The notes under the pieces are model-generated. The model was not told the DNA's origin. It did not search any database and was given only the letters and a program-made list of their open reading frames with translations. Below are positions 31,909 through 35,143 of a stretch of DNA of 35,143 nt, piece by piece. Both the position numbers and the translations under genes were made by a program. Origin of the DNA: an uncultured Lachnospiraceae bacterium (GTDB taxonomy: Bacteria > Bacillota > Clostridia > Lachnospirales > Lachnospiraceae); NCBI GenBank assembly GCA_910588285.1, contig CAJUQB010000048.1, forward strand, positions 3,256 through 38,398, given 5' to 3'. Positions within the stretch are counted from its first letter, which is position 1. Each line of letters starts with the position of its first letter.

Positions 31909-33192
31909 TTACGGATTCATAATAGCCGCCACATGGTCAATGTAGATCTTCTGGATTGACTCCATGGAGCCAAGTCCCACAATCTGTGCCTCCACGCCTT
32001 CAAAGCTGCCGGAAGCCGTAAACATGCTGACCCAGGAATCCGCATCCTCGCCTGCCATATCGTTGTTCGCATGGTCCCCGGCAACCACCATCAGCGGGCG
32101 CAGGATCACCTTCTTATATCCTGCTTCCTTTACTGCCTCAATCACCGCCTCGCAGGAGGTCTCCTCCGGCTCGCCTTCCACTGTGCCGATATAAACGTTC
32201 TCATATCCCAGATTCCCCATCTGAGTCTGCATCTGGCTGTAGGATACCTTTGCGGTATGGGAGGTTCCGTGGCCCAGAAAAACAAATGCCGTGCCAGCCT
32301 CTCTGGCTGCCTCCAGGCTGTCATAGCCGGCGTCCTTCACTGCCTCATCCGTCAGGGCCCTGGCAACCTGCTCCTTGTCTGCATTGATGACCGTGGCATC
32401 CGTGCCCACCTCGCCCAGAAGAGGCTCCGCAACCTTCACGGTCTCGAACTTATCGCTGTATGACGCAACAGCCTCGGCCAGATCATCGTATTCCGACCCA
32501 TGCATCAGATGTGTGGGCTGTACCACAAGATGCTTCACACCGTTCGCCACTGCGCGCTCCAATGCCTGCTCCATATTGTCAATGACCTCACCGTCCCGGG
32601 CCTGCACATGGTTGATGATGATCTGGGAGGTAAAGGCTCTTCGCACGGACCACTCCGGATAGGCGGCCTGGATGGCATCCTCAATTCCCTTGATATCCTG
32701 CACGCGGCTGTCGTTAAAGGAGGTTCCGAAGCTTACTACCAGAATCTCGTTTTCCCCGATCTCATCCTGATTGCGGGGATCATCCTTGGAAGCGTCCCCG
32801 GTGTCCCGGCCAAAATAGTCCGGGTCGGCATTCTCCCCTGCCACCAGCGCCTTTTGGGCATCCGTCAGGGCGTCCCAGGCCTTTTTGGCATCCGCGCACT
32901 GTGCCTCCGTCTCATCGGTTCTTGTCTGTACATAAATTGCATCAATCAATGCCGCCACCTCATCTGCTAATTCCTGATCCGATTTTGCTTGTTCCGTAGT
33001 TTCCGGATCTCCTGCCTCCTGGCTGCCATTTTCGGCTCCTTTGTTTTCCTGTCCTTTGTTTTCCTGCTCTCCATCTGAAGCATCCTCCACCTGATTGGTA
33101 TCCGGCTGTGAAGTCTTCCTGGAGCAGCCTGCCGCTGTCATTGTGCAGATTACCGCCCCGGTCAGAAGCATAGCCACGATTCTTTTTTTCAT
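31909..33192 (-). CDS. cbiK: exported sirohydrochlorin cobaltochelatase CbiK
   Basis: A 427-residue CbiK that inserts Co2+ into sirohydrochlorin, but with a lipoprotein signal (lipobox ending at Cys23, TAAGC), a low-complexity linker with ENKGQENKG-type repeats (about 40-70) and a small helical segment (DAKKAWDALTDAQKALV, about 101-117) like those in Gram-positive surface proteins. The chelatase part (about 149-427) keeps the metal ligands expected from Salmonella CbiK: His312 (GHGTSH), Glu343 and His374 (VVAGDHANNDMAG). ATG 33192 has AGGAAGG about 11 bases upstream; the frame to 33282 covers the riboswitch terminator. First gene of the operon. An extracytoplasmic chelatase is unusual for synthesis and fits an uptake role better. 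Confidence 0.9.
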   Translation of the reverse strand: MKKRIVAMLLTGAVICTMTAAGCSRKTSQPDTNQVEDASDGEQENKGQENKGAENGSQEAGDPETTEQAKSDQELADEVAALIDAIYVQTRTDETEAQCADAKKAWDALTDAQKALVAGENADPDYFGRDTGDASKDDPRNQDEIGENEILVVSFGTSFNDSRVQDIKGIEDAIQAAYPEWSVRRAFTSQIIINHVQARDGEVIDNMEQALERAVANGVKHLVVQPTHLMHGSEYDDLAEAVASYSDKFETVKVAEPLLGEVGTDATVINADKEQVARALTDEAVKDAGYDSLEAAREAGTAFVFLGHGTSHTAKVSYSQMQTQMGNLGYENVYIGTVEGEPEETSCEAVIEAVKEAGYKKVILRPLMVVAGDHANNDMAGEDADSWVSMFTASGSFEGVEAQIVGLGSMESIQKIYIDHVAAIMNP

Positions 33193-33237
33193 CTTTATCT
33201 TCCTTCCTATTTTATCGTGTTTCACATTTTTATGCAA

Positions 33238-33287
33238 CAAAAAAACCATATCCATCGCTACGGCCATAGCAGTATTGGACATGGTTT
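33238..33287 (-). terminator. intrinsic terminator of the riboswitch
   Basis: Minus strand: AAACCATGTCCA (33276-33287) pairs with TGGATATGGTTT (33243-33254), a 12-bp stem with one G-U pair, an inner GCTA/TAGC helix and a following run of T. It lies about 100 nt after the B12 box and about 45 nt before cbiK, the right place for transcription attenuation. Confidence 0.85.
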
Positions 33288-33387
33288 CTGCATAAAATCA
33301 TTTGCAAAATATACCTGCAAAAATATATGCAGGCTCATACGTACACCAGTTACTCGTGGCCTGAAGCGACAGCTTCCGTACAATCAT

Positions 33388-33572
33388 CCGGGCAGGTCTC
33401 CCGACTTATAGGTTCCGGCTCCACAAGCCATCGCATCCGCTATCTTCCCGGTTTCCCAGTGATCTGTCAGCGTCTGCTCCCCAATTACGGTGACGAGTTC
33501 GTACAGGATTCACACCTGTTTCCCTTTTCACCAGATACCATGCCCTGTCCCGGGCCTGGTTCTGACACCTGA
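33388..33572 (-). promoter_or_regulatory. cobalamin riboswitch
   Basis: The minus strand carries the B12 box at its 3' side, AAGTCGGGAGACCTGCC (33391-33407), the core AAAGGGAAACAGGTGTGAAT near 33508-33528, and CACTGGGAAACCGGGAAG near 33443-33460, all in the order expected for the adenosylcobalamin aptamer. It controls cbiK and, presumably through readthrough, the whole cob operon, switching it off when cobalamin is plentiful by way of the downstream terminator. Ends are approximate. Confidence 0.92.
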
Positions 33573-33613
33573 ATGTTCTGTATTTGATTTTCAAGAGAGG
33601 TCTCTCCATATAA

Positions 33614-33642
33614 GGTATACCACATTTGTATCTGGTTGTCAA
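33614..33642 (-). promoter_or_regulatory. sigma-A promoter of the cobalamin operon
   Basis: TTGACA (33637-33642), 17-base spacer, TATACC (33614-33619), about 45 bases before the riboswitch aptamer. Confidence 0.75.
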
Positions 33643-33690
33643 CTTTGAATGTTGATACCGCAGCGTATCCATTCTAATTTCGTGTTACCG

Positions 33691-33819
33691 CTATTTTACT
33701 GGCCGGATGCCTTGCAGCAGAGTGCAAGGCACCGTGAAAAGTACCCTAATGTCATCTTTTAAATACCTCTCTATTATTTTCGGATAATAAGCCATTTCTC
33801 TTGTGTGATTGATTCGCAT
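33691..33819 (-). CDS. possible small protein, 42 residues
   Basis: An ATG (33817-33819) with AAAGGATAGG about 7 bases upstream opens a 42-codon frame, starting MRINHTREMAYYPKIIERYL, with stop at 33691-33693. It lies between the sensor kinase and the cob promoter; its 3' part includes a 9-bp hairpin. No family recognised; it may be chance or the remnant of a longer gene. Confidence 0.25.
   Translation of the reverse strand: MRINHTREMAYYPKIIERYLKDDIRVLFTVPCTLLQGIRPVK
33708..33731. repeat. 9-bp inverted repeat between kinase and cob promoter
   Basis: TGCCTTGCA (33708-33716) and TGCAAGGCA (33723-33731), 6-base loop, no adjoining T-run on either strand. The rest of 33643-33862 holds nothing else I can name beyond the small frame above. 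Confidence 0.6.
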
Positions 33820-33862
33820 ATATTTACCTATCCTTTGCATGGTTTTTTCAATTTTCAATCAT

Positions 33863-35086
33863 TCACGCTCTTGTGAAAACGGTGGTAACGGTGATGATGT
33901 CACCGTCAATCTCCGCATAAATCTCTCCATTCATCTTGCGCATGAGCTGTCTGCAAATGTAAAGCCCCAGCCCGCTGCCACCAATGTTTCCCGCATTTGC
34001 TCCGCGCCAAAAGCTCTCGAAAATATGCGGTAAATCGCCCTTCCCAAGCATACACCCGCCATTCGTGACCGCAATCTGGACGCATTCGTCATCTTCGGGA
34101 AAAATCAATTCCACGCACCTGCCGTCGCCGTATTTAAGGGCATTTTCCATAATGTTTTGCATCACTTCAACGCTCCTGCTCAAATCCCCCGATAGAAGAC
34201 AGTTTTTATATTTTCCGATAATAAAATCTGTTTTTATAAGTGCCAGTTTTTCCCTATAATATCCCGTGATTTTTTCAATAAGCTCTGAAAGATAAAACTC
34301 GCCCATATCCACTTCAAGGCTAAGGAAATCTTCTCTTGAAGCCGTTATAATCTGTGAAACATAGCCCTCAATCTCGTCCGCTTTTTCAGTGATGCTTTCA
34401 GCGACTTTTTGCTGCTTTTCCGTGTCCGAATACAAATTTTTCGACAGTGCCGCCGAGTACAGCTTTATTGCAGAAAGTGGTGTTTTAATATCATGCGAAA
34501 GTGATAACAGCAGTGTTTTCTTTTCTTTCTGCATTTCCAGTTCCCTCTGCTTTTGCTGTTCGATATTTTCACGGAGAACATCAATTCCCCAAAGAAACTT
34601 CCCGAAAAAACGGGTTTTCATTTCCTCTATCGGCGTGGTGAGGTTCCCCTTTGAAAGTTCGTAGGGGAGACTGCTCAAGCGTTCAAAGGGCGCAAGAATT
34701 GCGTATTTTATATAAAGCATAACTGCAATGAATAAAGTCGCTATAACACCGAGAACAACGTTTACAATTCCCATAAAATACGTCTTGTTGGAGTAGCCGT
34801 TACTATTGTAATCGAAGCGGTAAAGTTCTCCGTTTATCTCATAGATAACATAGTCGCTGTCCGTGCTATAAAATTTTTCTCCGTATCGTTCAATATTTGT
34901 AACATACACACATTCGGAAATGTCGGCAGAACCATTCGCTTCTATTTCGCGGGCAAGACGGCTTATCTCCACCCGATACTGTCTGCTCCCATCGGTCTTG
35001 TCGGCAGCAAGAATCATATTCACGACAACAAACAACAGAATTATGGCAATCACAACCACGGTGAAAACTCTGTTAAACGCCTTCAT
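33863..35086 (-). CDS. sensor histidine kinase (two-component system)
   Basis: A 407-residue membrane kinase. Two transmembrane helices (about 8-27 and 105-127) frame an extracellular sensor part of about 75 residues; a HAMP-like linker and coiled coil (about 133-190) precede the H box SLSHDIKTPLSAIK with His198, then the ATPase domain with the N box (MQNIMENALKYGDG), TNGG and GGSGLGLYICRQLM. It resembles VanS-type kinases in layout; the signal is unknown. Its start lies inside the 3' end of the response regulator gene. Base composition is visibly more AT-rich than the cob genes, which may mean separate origin. Whether it controls the cob region is not indicated by sequence. Confidence 0.92.
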   Translation of the reverse strand: MKAFNRVFTVVVIAIILLFVVVNMILAADKTDGSRQYRVEISRLAREIEANGSADISECVYVTNIERYGEKFYSTDSDYVIYEINGELYRFDYNSNGYSNKTYFMGIVNVVLGVIATLFIAVMLYIKYAILAPFERLSSLPYELSKGNLTTPIEEMKTRFFGKFLWGIDVLRENIEQQKQRELEMQKEKKTLLLSLSHDIKTPLSAIKLYSAALSKNLYSDTEKQQKVAESITEKADEIEGYVSQIITASREDFLSLEVDMGEFYLSELIEKITGYYREKLALIKTDFIIGKYKNCLLSGDLSRSVEVMQNIMENALKYGDGRCVELIFPEDDECVQIAVTNGGCMLGKGDLPHIFESFWRGANAGNIGGSGLGLYICRQLMRKMNGEIYAEIDGDIITVTTVFTRA

Positions 35087-35143
35087 ATTTATAACCCACC
35101 CCCCATACAGTAACTATTTTTTGGGGGTTTTTGGGGGCGTCCT
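35073..35143 (-). CDS. OmpR-family response regulator (3' end only)
   Basis: The minus-strand frame open at the right edge encodes DAPKNPQKIVTVWGVGYKYE and two more residues before TAA (35073-35075). VWGVGYK is the signature end of the OmpR/PhoB winged-helix DNA-binding domain. The stop is 14 bp inside the kinase gene, so the two are coupled. The main part of the gene is outside the window. Confidence 0.85.
   Translation of the reverse strand, partial: DAPKNPQKIVTVWGVGYKYEGV

Noticed and set aside
31900..31918. GAATCC/GGATTC inverted repeat after cbiK as a further 3'-end duplication or terminator
   Set aside because: Only 6-bp arms, no T-run, and the apparent repetition of ATGGATTC-like words is too degenerate.
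33193..33282. 30-residue N-terminal extension of CbiK
   Set aside because: It would be translated from the riboswitch terminator; the later ATG begins a proper signal peptide and has a ribosome site.

Overview
The window looks like a chromosomal segment of an anaerobic, fairly high-GC Clostridia, most likely a gut-type Lachnospiraceae. This rests on the gene order (radical SAM TIGR03960 / DUF2344 / RNase G / rplU-prp-rpmA / obg / yhbY / nadD / yqeK / rsfS, convergent with lexA), on an L27 with a Prp-cleavable N-terminus, on strong AGGAGG ribosome binding sites with several TTG starts, and on an anaerobic (CbiD/CbiG/CbiK type) cobalamin pathway. I ran no database search; the taxon is an inference.

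Layout. Nearly everything is on the minus strand except the cut-off TtcA-like gene at the left edge and lexA. (1) 1-1144: 3' end of a PP-loop tRNA-thiolation-type ATPase and a PlsC acyltransferase. (2) 1145-2600: an SOS module, with lexA divergent from a YneA-like LysM membrane protein and five LexA-box-like sites over two good sigma-A promoters. (3) 2606-11241: a housekeeping run from one strong promoter (11213-11241) through two radical-SAM-associated genes, rng, an L21-leader-like element, rplU, prp, rpmA, obg, yhbY, nadD, yqeK and rsfS. (4) 11252-12622: a short-chain fatty acid permease (AtoE family). (5) 12710-33642: a roughly 20 kb cobalamin operon. It opens with a promoter, a cobalamin riboswitch and an intrinsic terminator. 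Next come an exported CbiK, a two-domain NEAT-like lipoprotein and a FecCD-type ABC importer. Then follow cobQ, cobT, cobU, cobS, a short second CobU-like gene, cobC, cbiB, a CobD-type decarboxylase, cbiC, cbiD, cbiF, cbiG, cbiH, a CbiJ-CbiE-CbiT triple fusion and cbiA. (6) 33863-35143: an AT-richer OmpR-type regulator (only its tail) and sensor kinase pair.

How it works together. The cob genes cover corrin-ring synthesis after precorrin-2/Co-sirohydrochlorin, amidation, aminopropanol attachment and nucleotide-loop assembly. cbiL (C20 methyltransferase), a corrinoid adenosyltransferase and a CbiMNQO cobalt importer are not in the window. The first five genes after the riboswitch look like a surface/uptake module: a cobalt chelatase carrying a lipoprotein signal, a tetrapyrrole- or metal-binding-like lipoprotein, and a substrate-binding protein with permease and ATPase. 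This module is the best candidate for an under-described system.

The second striking property is structural. At four places (after rsfS, cbiB, cobS and the ABC ATPase gene) the last codons and stop of a gene have been copied in tandem into the following intergenic space, each time with an unrelated sequence and unit length. Related oddities are in-frame 30-bp repeats in the YneA-like gene, a 36-bp perfect palindrome inside cbiA, and a nested hairpin element between nadD and yqeK.
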